Source: an uncultured Steroidobacter sp. (GTDB lineage Bacteria > Pseudomonadota > Gammaproteobacteria > Steroidobacterales > Steroidobacteraceae). Taken from it: a DNA stretch of 64,000 nucleotides. The translations under genes and the position numbers were made by a program. Below the pieces are notes generated by a model. That model was given only the letters and a program-made list of their open reading frames with translations, was not told where the DNA came from and searched no databases. Below, in pieces: positions 1 through 7,874 of this stretch; position 1 is the first letter of the stretch; each line of letters starts with the position of its first letter. The stretch is from the NCBI GenBank assembly GCA_937864115.1, contig CALMII010000019.1, positions 230,081 through 294,080 of the forward strand. Reading direction: 5' to 3'.

Positions 1-909
1 GATCAGATAGCTGTTGGCGGTGACGTAGCGCGCGCCGGGCTCGAGGCCAGCGGTCACTTCCACGTGCGTCGCATCCGAGCGGCCCAGTTCCAGCCGGCGC
101 GCCTCGTAGCTGTCGCCGACGTTGGCGAAGACCACGTCGGCATCGCGGAAGCGCTGCAACGCCGCGCGTTCGACTGCGAGATCGACCTTCCTTTCCGCCA
201 CCGTCACGCGACCGGTGACGAACTGGCCGGGGCGCAGTTGTCCGGCGGCATTGTCGATGACGACGCGTGCGCGCACGCTCTGGCTGCCATGCACGGCGAG
301 CGGCGCAATCCGCGAGATGTGCCCGGTCGCAACCTGCCTGCCGTCGAGGTCGAGCAGTTCGACGCGCTGCCCTTCCTCGATGCGGCTCAGTTCGCGCTGG
401 AACACATCGAGTTCGGCCCAGACGCGCGAGATGTCGACGATGGTGAACAGCGCCGTATCGCCGGTGGCTTCGCCGACCTGCGCCTGCTGTTCGACGATGG
501 TGCCGCCGATCGGCGCGGTGACCGGATAGTTCAGCAGGCTCTCGTTGCTCTGTACCTGCGCGAGCAGTGCGCCGCGCGCGACCGTGCTGAAAGGCTGCAC
601 GCCGATCTCGCGCACCACGCCCGGATAGCGCGCACGCACGCGCGAGATGCGCGATGGGTCGGCCTGAACTGCGCCGGTCAGCAGCAGCTGTTCCTTGAGT
701 AGCGCCGGTCCCGCCTCCTGCGTGACGATGCCCATCGCCGCGGCGGTCGCCACCGCAATGGTGGTTCGATCCTCGGGCCCCTCTTCATGGGTGTGCTCAT
801 CGTGTTCATGCTCGTGCCCGTTCTCGTGGGCATGTTCGTCCGCCGCATGATCCGAACCGCAGCCGGACAACAGCAATGCAAGCAGCGCAATCGGGAACAG
901 GGACTTCAT
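1..909 (-). CDS. Heavy-metal RND efflux periplasmic adaptor (CzcB/CusB-like), 3' end outside the window
   Basis: This is the membrane-fusion subunit of a heavy-metal RND pump, linking an inner-membrane CzcA-type antiporter to the outer-membrane channel. The 303 visible residues begin with a lipoprotein signal (MKSLFPIALLALLLSGCGSD). A His/Glu/Asp-rich stretch at about residues 24-50, with repeated HEH and HDEH motifs, probably binds metal. The biotinyl-lipoyl-like and barrel-sandwich regions follow (APIGGTIVEQ, GRVTVAERKVDL). The start codon overlaps the stop of the upstream channel gene by 4 nt (ATGA), so translation is probably coupled. The frame runs off the left edge, where the C-terminus and probably the RND permease should lie. 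Metal specificity (Co/Zn/Cd against Cu/Ag) cannot be decided here. Confidence 0.85.
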   Translation of the reverse strand, partial: MKSLFPIALLALLLSGCGSDHAADEHAHENGHEHEHDEHTHEEGPEDRTTIAVATAAAMGIVTQEAGPALLKEQLLLTGAVQADPSRISRVRARYPGVVREIGVQPFSTVARGALLAQVQSNESLLNYPVTAPIGGTIVEQQAQVGEATGDTALFTIVDISRVWAELDVFQRELSRIEEGQRVELLDLDGRQVATGHISRIAPLAVHGSQSVRARVVIDNAAGQLRPGQFVTGRVTVAERKVDLAVERAALQRFRDADVVFANVGDSYEARRLELGRSDATHVEVTAGLEPGARYVTANSYLI

Positions 910-2177
910 GGGGATTCTCCATCGACGACCATCGTCACCGGCTGGCCGGTGAGACGTTCGAGTTCGATCAACTGGGTATGGAATTCGGCGGCGGCGCGAA
1001 TGGCGTCGAGTTCGATCTCGAGCAGCTGCCGCTGCGCGTCGGCCAGCTCCAGGAAGGAAAAACGGCCGGCGCGGTAGCCGGCTTCGGTGGTGCGCAGCAT
1101 GTCCAGCGCCTGCGGACGGATGCGTTGCTGCAATGCCTGCGCCTCCGTACGTGCATGCACCAGCTCCTGGTAGATGCCGAACAGCGTGGCGTGCAGTTCC
1201 AGCCGTCGCGCTTCGCGGGTCAGGGCCAGCGACTCGCGCTCGGCCTGCGCCGCGCGGATCTCGCCCTGCGCGCGTCGCCTACTGCTCAATGGCATCGAGA
1301 ACCCGGCCACGAAGGCGGCATCGTCGAAGGCTTCGAGACGCCGCACGCCGAAGCTGAGATTCAGGTTGGGACGCTGCTGCGATTGCGCGAGTCGCGTGCG
1401 CGCCTCGGCGACGCGGTCGTGCGAGGCGAAGGCCAGCAGATCGGGATTGGTCTGCAGTCGCTGCGCGAAGGCATCGAAGGGTTCGACTTCCTTCAGCGCA
1501 AAGAGCTGGCCTTCCGCTGCGCCGAACTGCGGCGACTCTTCGCGCCACTGCGTCGACAGCGCGACCCGCGACGCCAGCAGCTCATGCTCGGCATGTTCGA
1601 CATCGATGCGCGTGCGCGCCAGCGCGATCTCGGCGCGGCTGAACTGCACCGGCGAGGCTGCACCCGCCTCGACGCGCGAACGTGCGGAAGCGCTCGCCGC
1701 CTCCGCCAGCAACTCCGCGCGCTGCATCGCTTGCAGTTTTTCCTGATCCGCCAGCACGTGCACGAAGCGCTTCGCCACTTCCGCCAGCACGTCCGCCTGC
1801 CGCGAGCGCTGTTCGGCCGTGAGTCGTTCGACTTCGAACTCGCCCAGTTCGCGCCGCGCCTGCGCCTTGCCGCCGAGTTCGATCAGGCGCGAGAGCTGCA
1901 GCGTCGTTTCGAGCGCATCGATGCCCGACAGCTCGCCGCTGCCGGCAAAGTTCTCGAGTTGCAGATCCAGGGACAGCGGCGGCGCCAGCGCCTGCACCGC
2001 AGCCTGTTCGCGCGCGGCCGTCGCCTGCGGCTGGAAAGCAGCCAGCTCCGGATTGCGCGCGGTGACGAGTCCGATCGCCTCGCGCAATGAGATGGCATTC
2101 GAATCGGCCGCGACGCCGGCGACTGCCCAGCACGCGAGCACGCACGCGCCGGCGGCGCGTGTCAGCAGAATCTTCAT
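906..2177 (-). CDS. Outer-membrane efflux channel of the TolC/CzcC family
   Basis: This is the outer-membrane component of the tripartite metal pump. The 423-residue product has a cleavable signal (MKILLTRAAGACVLACWAVAGVAA) and the two long alpha-helical repeats of the OEP family, rich in Ala, Glu, Gln and Arg. The helix opening SLREAIGLVTARNPELA is typical of CzcC. The start at 2177 is preferred because GGAGG lies about 8 nt upstream. A longer frame to 2222 lacks a signal peptide at its N-terminus. It follows the small His-rich gene by 67 nt and overlaps the adaptor gene by 4 nt, so the three form one operon. Confidence 0.88.
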   Translation of the reverse strand: MKILLTRAAGACVLACWAVAGVAADSNAISLREAIGLVTARNPELAAFQPQATAAREQAAVQALAPPLSLDLQLENFAGSGELSGIDALETTLQLSRLIELGGKAQARRELGEFEVERLTAEQRSRQADVLAEVAKRFVHVLADQEKLQAMQRAELLAEAASASARSRVEAGAASPVQFSRAEIALARTRIDVEHAEHELLASRVALSTQWREESPQFGAAEGQLFALKEVEPFDAFAQRLQTNPDLLAFASHDRVAEARTRLAQSQQRPNLNLSFGVRRLEAFDDAAFVAGFSMPLSSRRRAQGEIRAAQAERESLALTREARRLELHATLFGIYQELVHARTEAQALQQRIRPQALDMLRTTEAGYRAGRFSFLELADAQRQLLEIELDAIRAAAEFHTQLIELERLTGQPVTMVVDGESP

Positions 2178-2244
2178 GTGAAACCTCCAGGCACGGGCAT
2201 CGCGTGCCCGCGCATCGATCAATCCGAAGACGATTGCAGGAGGT

Positions 2245-2622
2245 TTACAGCGGCGGGCCGCGCAATGGCGGCTTCAGGAGGAAAAGGGACCGCAGCGGCA
2301 CGAACGCCGTTGCAAGGCGCGGGAGGTCACTGCTCCGAGGCGGCAGCAACAGCAGCAGCATCGCGAGCAGCAGCACGGGCATCAGGACATCGCTGGGATC
2401 GGCCTGCTTTTTCAGCAGCACGACGTCGAAGACGTTCACATCGCGGTCTGCGTGGCCCGTGCCGGTGTGATGTTCATCGTTGTGCACCGAGCCGTCGCCC
2501 AGGTGCACGGCCGATGCCGGTTCTTCGCCGTCCAGGCACAGATGCAGATGCACGTCCGCCAGTCGCGTTGCGACGAACGCGATCAGGATCAGCCAGAGCC
2601 AGCGGCGATGTACCCGGTGCAT
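2245..2622 (-). CDS. Small His-rich membrane protein at the head of the metal-efflux operon
   Basis: The 125-residue product has an N-terminal hydrophobic segment (WLWLILIAFVATRLADVHLH), then a His/Asp-rich exported-looking stretch (HNDEHHTGTGHADRD, about residues 47-61). A Leu-rich membrane segment follows at about residues 83-95. Proteins of this size and composition, carrying an HLCLDGEEP-like motif, are commonly found just upstream of czcC-type genes. They resemble CzcI in position, but I cannot assign a biochemical role. It is probably the first gene of the operon. A metal-sensing or periplasmic metal-buffering role is inference only. Confidence 0.7.
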   Translation of the reverse strand: MHRVHRRWLWLILIAFVATRLADVHLHLCLDGEEPASAVHLGDGSVHNDEHHTGTGHADRDVNVFDVVLLKKQADPSDVLMPVLLLAMLLLLLPPRSSDLPRLATAFVPLRSLFLLKPPLRGPPL

Positions 2623-2677
2623 GGATCGAGTATGGCAAAGGCCGGATGGCGAGTGGAAGTGCGATCTGCTCTCCCCT

Positions 2678-2755
2678 GTAGGTCAGGCTTGTAGGTCAGG
2701 CTTGTAGGTCAGGCTTGTAGGTCAGGCTTGTAGGTCAGGCTTGTAGGTCAGGCTT
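2678..2755. repeat. Six tandem copies of a 13-bp unit (GTAGGTCAGGCTT)
   Basis: Six head-to-tail perfect copies of GTAGGTCAGGCTT lie at 2678, 2691, 2704, 2717, 2730 and 2743. The unit equals the left half of the dispersed REP-like palindrome that begins in the last copy, so the array looks like local slippage expansion of a REP end. It sits 3' of the BtuF-like gene and 5' of the metal-efflux operon. Confidence 0.9.
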
Positions 2756-2818
2756 TAGCCTGACTCCTTTAATAAGAAGGCCGGCTGAAGCCGGCCCCAC
2801 AGAAGCCGGCCCCACAGG
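2743..2818. repeat. REP-like palindrome pair (locus 1)
   Basis: Hairpin A (GGTCAGGCTTTAGCCTGAC) is followed by hairpin B (GGCCGGCTGAAGCCGGCC) and a duplicated GCCGGCCCCACAG end. This is one of about 13 intergenic copies in the window. It could act as a transcription terminator for 2845-3699. Confidence 0.85.
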
Positions 2819-2844
2819 AAGAATAAGTAAGAACAGGAAGACGC

Positions 2845-3699
2845 TCACGCCACCCGCTCTGCCGCCTCCACCCGCTCCACGCTCATCGGCGTATGGAACA
2901 TGCGCCCGCGGCGCTCGCGCCAGAGTTCGACGATGCCGTGCAGGGCGTCGAGTCCGTCGGTCAGGGCCGCGGGGCCCGGCTGCAGGATCGAGCTCGAACG
3001 GATCTCGTGGATCTCGCCGTCGCGCACGGCCGGAATCGCCTGCCAGCCGTTGCGACGTTCGATCGCATCGCGACGGAACGGCTTGCCGTTCCATGAGGCG
3101 ATGATGATGTCGGGCGCGCGACTCACGACGTCGTCATGATCCGCGACGACGCGTTCTTCGGTGCGCCGATGGCGCGCGAGTTCGGCGAAGCAGTTCGTGC
3201 CGCCGGCGATCGAGATCAGTTCGGATACCCACTGGCTCGCGCTGATCGCGGGTTCATCCCATTCCTCGAAGTAGATGCCCGGCCGGGAGTCCTGCGCCGC
3301 GCGACTGCGGATCGACTCGACACGCCATTCGAGCGTGCTGGCGTAATGTGCTGCGGCCGCTTCCCTGCCGACCATGGCGCCGACGATGCGGATCATGTCG
3401 AGGATGCCGCGCACCGACTGCTGATTGAACAGGTGTACGGCGACGCCGTGCTGCGAGAGTGCCGCCAGCGTCGCGCCGTGCGTCTCGCCGCAACCCAGCA
3501 CGAGATCGGGCTGCAGCGCGCCGATGCGATCGATGTGCGAAACACCGTGGATCGAAACGCGCGGCTTTTTGTGCTGCGACTCCGGCAACCGGTCGACCGT
3601 GCCGGCGAAACCCGCGATACGCCGGTCTTCGCCCAGCAGACACAGGGTCTCCGCAGTCTCCGTACTCAGACAGACGATGCGTGAAGGATAGGTGTCCAT
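2845..3699 (-). CDS. BtuF/FhuD-like ABC-type substrate-binding domain protein without signal peptide
   Basis: The 284-residue protein has the periplasmic-binding-protein fold of the cobalamin/Fe-siderophore class (PF01497). It starts directly with the first strand (RIVCLSTETAETLCLLG), then has the typical ALQPDLVLGCGE and GTNCFAELA blocks and ends in the amphipathic helix before the C-terminus. No signal peptide or lipobox is present, unlike true transport BtuF proteins. A cytosolic cobalamin-binding role, or an unrecognised start, are both possible. No permease or ATPase gene is adjacent and no cobalamin riboswitch was found upstream. The start at 3699 is the first ATG of the conserved block and its ribosome-binding site is weak. 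Confidence 0.75.
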   Translation of the reverse strand: MDTYPSRIVCLSTETAETLCLLGEDRRIAGFAGTVDRLPESQHKKPRVSIHGVSHIDRIGALQPDLVLGCGETHGATLAALSQHGVAVHLFNQQSVRGILDMIRIVGAMVGREAAAAHYASTLEWRVESIRSRAAQDSRPGIYFEEWDEPAISASQWVSELISIAGGTNCFAELARHRRTEERVVADHDDVVSRAPDIIIASWNGKPFRRDAIERRNGWQAIPAVRDGEIHEIRSSSILQPGPAALTDGLDALHGIVELWRERRGRMFHTPMSVERVEAAERVA

Positions 3700-4057
3700 G
3701 TGTTCAACCCGATCAGGCGTTCGAAACGGGAGCCAGGTGATGACAGACCCGCATTGCGCACGCGAAGTTCAACTACCCGCGATTAATGCGACAGTGCCGG
3801 CGATTCATCGATAAAGACGAATGAAGCACTCGATCTGCGACAGCCGACCGGAAAAAACTTCAATGCCTGGAGCCATTCCGATCAGGCGATGCGTGACGAC
3901 GGGACATATGAAAGCATCGATGCTGGTGAGCGGGGCAGCATCGACCGGCGATTGACTGGATTTGACCGCCCCTTGACCGAATCGGACACGCTGCACGCAT
4001 GAATCCCGTCGCAAAGGCACTTGGGCACATCGAAAGTCATCAAGTCCGTTTTGTTCT
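3700..4057. other. Intergenic stretch with no supported gene
   Basis: About 360 bases between the BtuF-like gene and the first CCTCCCC palindrome. Only a poor 71-residue frame (3805-4020, minus) is open. Its composition is not gene-like and it has no ribosome-binding site. No riboswitch, tRNA or clear promoter was seen. Confidence 0.5.
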
Positions 4058-4310
4058 TCCCCCTCCTCCGCGCAGCGGGGAGGGTAGGGAGGGGTCTTCT
4101 CTGATCGGTGGGGTCGCGATGCCGTGAGCGGCGTGTTGAATGCAGCTACGGAGAAGACAGAGAGCGAAAGGAATGGGCCGATCGCTTAAGTCAGTCCCAT
4201 TGGGCTGTGACCTCATGGGGAAGCCTGACTCAGATAAAGAGGCCGGCTAAAGCCGGCCCCACAGGAAGAGGTCCCCACCCTGACCCTCCCCCCTGCGCGG
4301 AGGAGGGGAT
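4058..4310. repeat. Two CCTCCCC/GGGGAGG palindromes flanking REP locus 2
   Basis: A GC-rich palindrome with arms CCTCCTCCGC and GCGGGGAGGG lies at 4058-4094, and a second of the same family (CTCCCCCCTGCGCGGAGGAGGG) at 4272-4310. REP-like hairpins (AGCCTGACT and GGCCGGCTAAAGCCGGCC) lie between them at 4221-4270. The right copy lies immediately 3' of the DsbA-like gene and may terminate it. Confidence 0.7.
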
Positions 4311-4327
4311 CAGACAGAGCGAAGCCG

Positions 4328-4867
4328 TCAGGATCGACGCTGCAGCTCCGCGGCCACGGCATCGAACAGCGACTGCATTCCGAACGACACGTCCTGGATG
4401 CGGCCGTTGACGAAGAAGGCCGGCGTGGAATGCACGCCGCTGTCGCGGCCGCTTTGCTGATGCTCGCGGACGCGCTGGCGATACACCTCGTCGTCCATCT
4501 CCGCGGTGTAGCGTGCCATGTCGAGCTGCAGACGCTCGGCGTAGCCCTGCAGCTGCGGCAGCCTGAAGTGCGGCTGATGCTCGAACAGCAGATCGTGCAT
4601 TTCCCAGAACCTGTTCTGCTCGCCGGCCACCTCCGCGGCTTCCGCCGCGTGCAGCGCATGCGGATGCGCCTCCTCGATCGGAAAGTGCCGGAACACGATG
4701 CGCACTTTTTCCGGGTAACGTTCCAGCAGCAGCTTCACGGCGGGCGCCGCCTGCTTGCAGGTCGGGCATTCGAAATCGCCGTACTCCACGACGGTCACCG
4801 GCGCATGCGCGGGACCGATCTGGTGATCGACGGGAGTGACGGGTGCGGTCAGGTGGGGCTTGTTCAT
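4328..4867 (-). CDS. DsbA-family thioredoxin-like protein (Thioredoxin_4)
   Basis: About 179 residues with the DsbA fold. Strand one leads to the redox motif CPTC (EYGDFECPTCKQAAP, near residue 35). The insertion helical domain follows, and then the cis-Pro loop HSTPAFFVNGRI near residue 145. It lacks a signal peptide, so a cytosolic or FrnE-like disulfide/GSH-type oxidoreductase is more likely than a periplasmic DsbA. Upstream in-frame ATGs at 4876 and 4903 would add 3 or 12 residues. I chose 4867 because family members begin just before LTAPVTPVDHQIGPAHAPV, but no start has a strong ribosome-binding site. Confidence 0.82.
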   Translation of the reverse strand: MNKPHLTAPVTPVDHQIGPAHAPVTVVEYGDFECPTCKQAAPAVKLLLERYPEKVRIVFRHFPIEEAHPHALHAAEAAEVAGEQNRFWEMHDLLFEHQPHFRLPQLQGYAERLQLDMARYTAEMDDEVYRQRVREHQQSGRDSGVHSTPAFFVNGRIQDVSFGMQSLFDAVAAELQRRS

Positions 4868-4930
4868 GAGGGGCATGCTACGCGGATGAGACGGTTCCTG
4901 CATTCACTGCAGGCGAGTGAGCAGATCTTG

Positions 4931-5494
4931 TCAGGCTCCGGGTTCGATCGGCACCGGCCGGCGGTGCGCGGCCAGGCAGCAAAGCACGCTCAGGATGACG
5001 AAGACCAGCGCCGCCGTCTCCAGCAACGTCGGCAGGCGTCGTTCCCAGAGCAGTCCATAGATCAGCGCGAACACCGTCTCGAACAGGATCATCTGGCCGA
5101 CGAGCGTCAGCGGCAGCAACCGGCTCATGCGGTTCCACAAAGCATTGCCGACGATGGAAGCGAGCACGGCGATGCCGAGTACGACGGCGCCGAATCGCGC
5201 CCATGCGTCGATGGCGTGATGCGTCGTATCGATGGCGAGCGCCAGAGGGATCAGCAGCACGCTCTGTGCGCCGGCGGCCACGCCGATGAGCAGATTCCAG
5301 TCGTGCGCCGAAACGTGTTGCAGCCGTGCCAGGCAACGCGCATTGCCGACGGTGAAGGCCGTCCATGACGCCAGCGCGCCGATGGCGCAGAGCAATCCGA
5401 TCCGCTGGTCGCGAGTCGATCCCGCGGCCGGCCCGACCAGCGCCTGCCAGCCGATGCACACGGTGACGGGCGGCATCAGCTTCGTGCTGATCAT
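4931..5494 (-). CDS. EamA/DMT-family transporter, probably 5'-truncated
   Basis: The 187 residues contain about five hydrophobic helices matching one complete EamA repeat, the second of the usual two. It opens with LLCAIGALASWTAFTVGNA and includes LVGQMILFETVFALIYGLLWER. EamA exporters are normally about 290-300 residues with ten helices, so the first repeat is missing. The frame stays open upstream only to about 5560, where a REP-like palindrome begins. The N-terminal half was therefore probably lost when this repeat junction formed. The ATG at 5494 is merely the first available start. It is likely a pseudogene, although a half-size transporter cannot be excluded. Confidence 0.6.
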   Translation of the reverse strand: MISTKLMPPVTVCIGWQALVGPAAGSTRDQRIGLLCAIGALASWTAFTVGNARCLARLQHVSAHDWNLLIGVAAGAQSVLLIPLALAIDTTHHAIDAWARFGAVVLGIAVLASIVGNALWNRMSRLLPLTLVGQMILFETVFALIYGLLWERRLPTLLETAALVFVILSVLCCLAAHRRPVPIEPGA

Positions 5495-5557
5495 CGTCGC
5501 GCTGGATCGGGTGAAGGCGGATACGGCGATTGTGATCCCGTAAGGAATCGATCGCCT

Positions 5558-5692
5558 CTTCCTGTGGGGCCGGCTTCAGCCGGCCGCGACAATCGATCGC
5601 ACCCACATCCACAAGAAAAAAGTGGCAGCACGTTGAGAGATCGTGCCGACCGCAGCGGCTCAGGCCGGCTGAAGCCGGCCCCACAGGAAGAG
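5558..5692. repeat. REP-like palindromes in inverted orientation (locus 3)
   Basis: Hairpin B occurs twice, inverted: CCTGTGGGGCCGGCTTCAGC at about 5561 and its complement ending at about 5690. They form an outer inverted repeat with about 75 bp between. It separates the truncated EamA gene from the antitoxin gene. Confidence 0.85.
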
Positions 5693-5697
5693 CGGGC

Positions 5698-5988
5698 TCA
5701 ACGCGCCAGCGCCTTCATCACATTCGCAGGATCGTTCTGTATTGCGCGCAGCAGCGCCTTCGCTGGGCCGGTCGGTTCACGACGGCCCTGTTCCCAGTTG
5801 CGCAGCGTTCCTACATCGACTCCGAGGATCAGGGCGAACTTCGGTTGACTGAGATGAGTCAAGGCGCGAACGGCGCGTACGGACACCGCATCGACACGAG
5901 TCTGCCGCGAGGGCATCCGCTTGCCCCGGGCAATCTCGTTGTGCTGTTCCATGCTTTCCACCAGACGCTCGAACAACTGCTTCTTCAT
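5698..5988 (-). CDS. XRE-family antitoxin-like regulator (HigA/NadS type)
   Basis: The 96-residue protein (from MKKQLFERL) has a C-terminal helix-turn-helix, LSQPKFALILGVDVGTLRNW followed by EQGRREPTG. This is the signature of antitoxins paired with RelE/HigB toxins. The ATG overlaps the toxin stop by one base (TGATG), the usual toxin-first operon order. A TTG nine bases upstream is an alternative start. Because the toxin has lost its start, this antitoxin may now be an orphan regulator. Its operator may be the palindrome at 6252-6287. Confidence 0.8.
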   Translation of the reverse strand: MKKQLFERLVESMEQHNEIARGKRMPSRQTRVDAVSVRAVRALTHLSQPKFALILGVDVGTLRNWEQGRREPTGPAKALLRAIQNDPANVMKALAR

Positions 5989-6257
5989 CACTGCCAATCC
6001 TCATTCAACCTGAGAAGGATCGCTTTTTCCTTCGGCGTCAGGTCATCCTTTATTCCCTTCTTGTAGATCAGAATCATCCGGATCTGATCCTCGGCGAGGA
6101 CGTGGTAATAGATCACGCGCACGCCACCGCTCTTGCCTCTACCGCCCGACGCCCAGCGGACTTTACGAAGACCGCCGGTGCCTACGATCAGATCACCCGC
6201 AAACGGATACCGGACCAGATGCCGCTGCAGGGCGGCGCCCCAATCCCCGTCGGTATG
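5988..6257 (-). pseudogene. RelE/HigB-like toxin remnant lacking its N-terminus and start codon
   Basis: A clear toxin reading frame (GDLIVGTGGLRKVRWASG, then GGVRVIYYHVLAEDQIRMIL, ending in KGIKDDLTPKEKAILLRL) matches the RelE-like family paired with HigA/NadS antitoxins. An in-frame TGA lies at 6260-6258, inside a 36-bp palindrome. No ATG, GTG or TTG occurs between that stop and the conserved core, so about 20-25 N-terminal residues and the start are missing. The GH5 gene ends at 6321, leaving no room for the missing part. I infer the toxin is inactivated. Confidence 0.7.
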
Positions 6258-6287
6258 TCAATGACGTACGTACGTCAATGACATACC
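6252..6287. promoter_or_regulatory. 36-bp near-perfect palindrome, possible antitoxin operator
   Basis: The two 18-bp arms (GGTATGTCAATGACGTAC and GTACGTCAATGACATACC) are complementary except at one position. They also contain the direct repeat GTCAATGAC. Its place at the head of the toxin-antitoxin operon fits an autoregulatory operator. It also carries the stop that interrupts the toxin frame. Confidence 0.5.
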
Positions 6288-6320
6288 AAAGCGGTCCGTC
6301 AATGGGCACTGCTCGGGCGC

Positions 6321-7661
6321 CTATCGGACCAATGCCCGCATCTTCTCCGCATGCTCCCTGACGATCTCCATCGTCGACACATCCGTATCGAACACGCAAT
6401 ACAGTCCCTGCGCCTCCTGCGGCGGATCGCCGACGAAGGCATCGCCCGGCTTCCACATGAAGTCGGCGTTGGTCGTGCGCCCGGCGCCGCCCCAGGCCCA
6501 GAAGTTCGAGCCGGCGACCGGGGCGCCGGCGGCGGCGCGCTGGTAGAGCACGTCGAAGATGGCGCGATAGTAGCGATCGCGATAACGGGTCGATGCGTCG
6601 GGACTGAAAGCGCCGCCATCGCGGTTCATGCCGAACTCCTCCAGCACGATGGGCTTGCCCAGCTGCTGCGCGGCATCGATGTGCCAGTTCAGGTAGTCGT
6701 TCGCCTTGCCCCAGGCATCGTCATAGGTCTCGGCGGGTCGCTGCGGATCGAACCAGCTCCAGTTCGGCGCCCATAGGTGATACGTGAGGTAGTCGATGTG
6801 CGCACTCTTGTGCGACTCGACGTACAGCGCCTTGTCGCCGGCGGCGCCCATCCAGCCTTCGTTGCCGGTGCTGACGAGTTGCTGCGGCGCCAGCGACTCG
6901 ATGTAGGCGGCGGTTTCGTCAATCCATCGACTGAAGACCTGTGCATTGGCTGCACCGCTGGCATCGCTGCCGGGGCGCGGCTCGTTGGCGAGTTGCCACG
7001 ACATGATGGTCGGATCTTCGCTGTACAGCCTGCCGGTGACGGTGTTGCGACGCGTGATCAGCACCTTGATGGCATCGCGAAACGCGGCCTGTGCGGCTTC
7101 GATCGCGTAGAAGCCCGCGGAGTTGTCCATGAAGCCGTCCCAGTCGCCGGTCACGTCCGGATCGAGCACGGGCCGGCCGGTGAACCAGGCGACGTACTGC
7201 GACATGCCGCCGGACCATTGCCAGAAGTTGTTGAGATACACGACCGCCTTCATGTCGCGCTTGCCCATTTCGGCGAGGAAGAAATCCAGGCCGGCGAGCA
7301 GTTCCTCGTCGTAGTGACCCGGCGAGGTGGTGATCGCCGGACGCACGGCGCGCTTCAGTTCGCTGGCTTCCGACAGGCCGAGCACGCGGATGTTGGTGAC
7401 GCCATGCGCCTTGAGCTGATCGAGCTCGCGGGTCAGTCGCTCGCGATCGCCGGTGGCGCCGGCCGAACCGAGATACGCGCCGTACCAGATGTTGGTGCCG
7501 ACGAAGTAATAGGGTTTGCCGCGCAACCGGAACTGCGTGCCTTCGATGCTGACGAAGTCGGTCGCAGCCTGCGACGACCCTGCCGGAGCTTCCGGCGCTG
7601 ATTTCTGGCAGGCACTGCACAGCAGGGCGGCGACGAGCAGGACGAGGCGGAAGTGGAACAT
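6321..7661 (-). CDS. GH5 (beta-mannanase-like) glycoside hydrolase lipoprotein
   Basis: The 446-residue lipoprotein (lipobox LLCSAC, Cys18) has a GH5 (beta/alpha)8 barrel close to endo-1,4-beta-mannanases. The opening strand is RGKPYYFVGTNIWYGAYL. The acid/base Glu is about residue 227 (SWQLANEP) and the nucleophile about residue 342 (PIVLEEFGMN). HLWAPNW is the usual substrate-binding segment. The start at 7661 is supported by GGAGGG a few bases upstream; a longer open frame to 7856 is non-coding. It is the last enzyme gene of the LacI/GH3/TonB locus and would cut mannan-type chains at the cell surface. Family assignment is firm, exact substrate is not. Confidence 0.88.
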   Translation of the reverse strand: MFHFRLVLLVAALLCSACQKSAPEAPAGSSQAATDFVSIEGTQFRLRGKPYYFVGTNIWYGAYLGSAGATGDRERLTRELDQLKAHGVTNIRVLGLSEASELKRAVRPAITTSPGHYDEELLAGLDFFLAEMGKRDMKAVVYLNNFWQWSGGMSQYVAWFTGRPVLDPDVTGDWDGFMDNSAGFYAIEAAQAAFRDAIKVLITRRNTVTGRLYSEDPTIMSWQLANEPRPGSDASGAANAQVFSRWIDETAAYIESLAPQQLVSTGNEGWMGAAGDKALYVESHKSAHIDYLTYHLWAPNWSWFDPQRPAETYDDAWGKANDYLNWHIDAAQQLGKPIVLEEFGMNRDGGAFSPDASTRYRDRYYRAIFDVLYQRAAAGAPVAGSNFWAWGGAGRTTNADFMWKPGDAFVGDPPQEAQGLYCVFDTDVSTMEIVREHAEKMRALVR

Positions 7662-7773
7662 GAGCCCTCCGATCTTTGTCGTGTGAGCAACGGACGCAAC
7701 GGTCGCGTCATGGATGCTACCAACAGTGCACGATGCTTGACGGCCAGCCGCCGCGAGACCTAGTCTCCCGATC

Positions 7774-7846
7774 AACGCCGCGCCCGTCGCGGCGTTTTCA
7801 TTGATGAAAGCCGCACAGCCCACCCGGGCTGCCTGCGGCTTTTTTG
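7774..7846 (+). terminator. Two consecutive hairpins, the second with a T-tract
   Basis: Hairpin one has arms AACGCCGCG and CGCGGCGTT (7774-7796). Hairpin two has arms AAAGCCGCA and TGCGGCTTT (7807-7842) with a nested CAGCCC/GGGCTG stem, followed by TTTTTTT. The T-tract orients it to plus-strand transcription, yet no intact plus-strand gene precedes it. It may be left over from a lost gene. Confidence 0.55.
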
Positions 7847-7874
7847 TTTCTGCCATTCGACACAGGAGCCTCCC

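Noticed and set aside
2678..2755. CRISPR array
   Set aside because: The 13-bp units are directly contiguous with no spacers and equal a REP half-site.
3805..4020. A 71-codon minus-strand frame in the gap upstream of the BtuF-like gene
   Set aside because: No ribosome-binding site, no recognisable motif and unremarkable composition.
3700..4057. Cobalamin riboswitch ahead of the BtuF-like gene
   Set aside because: The conserved B12-box and core sequences could not be found on the minus strand.
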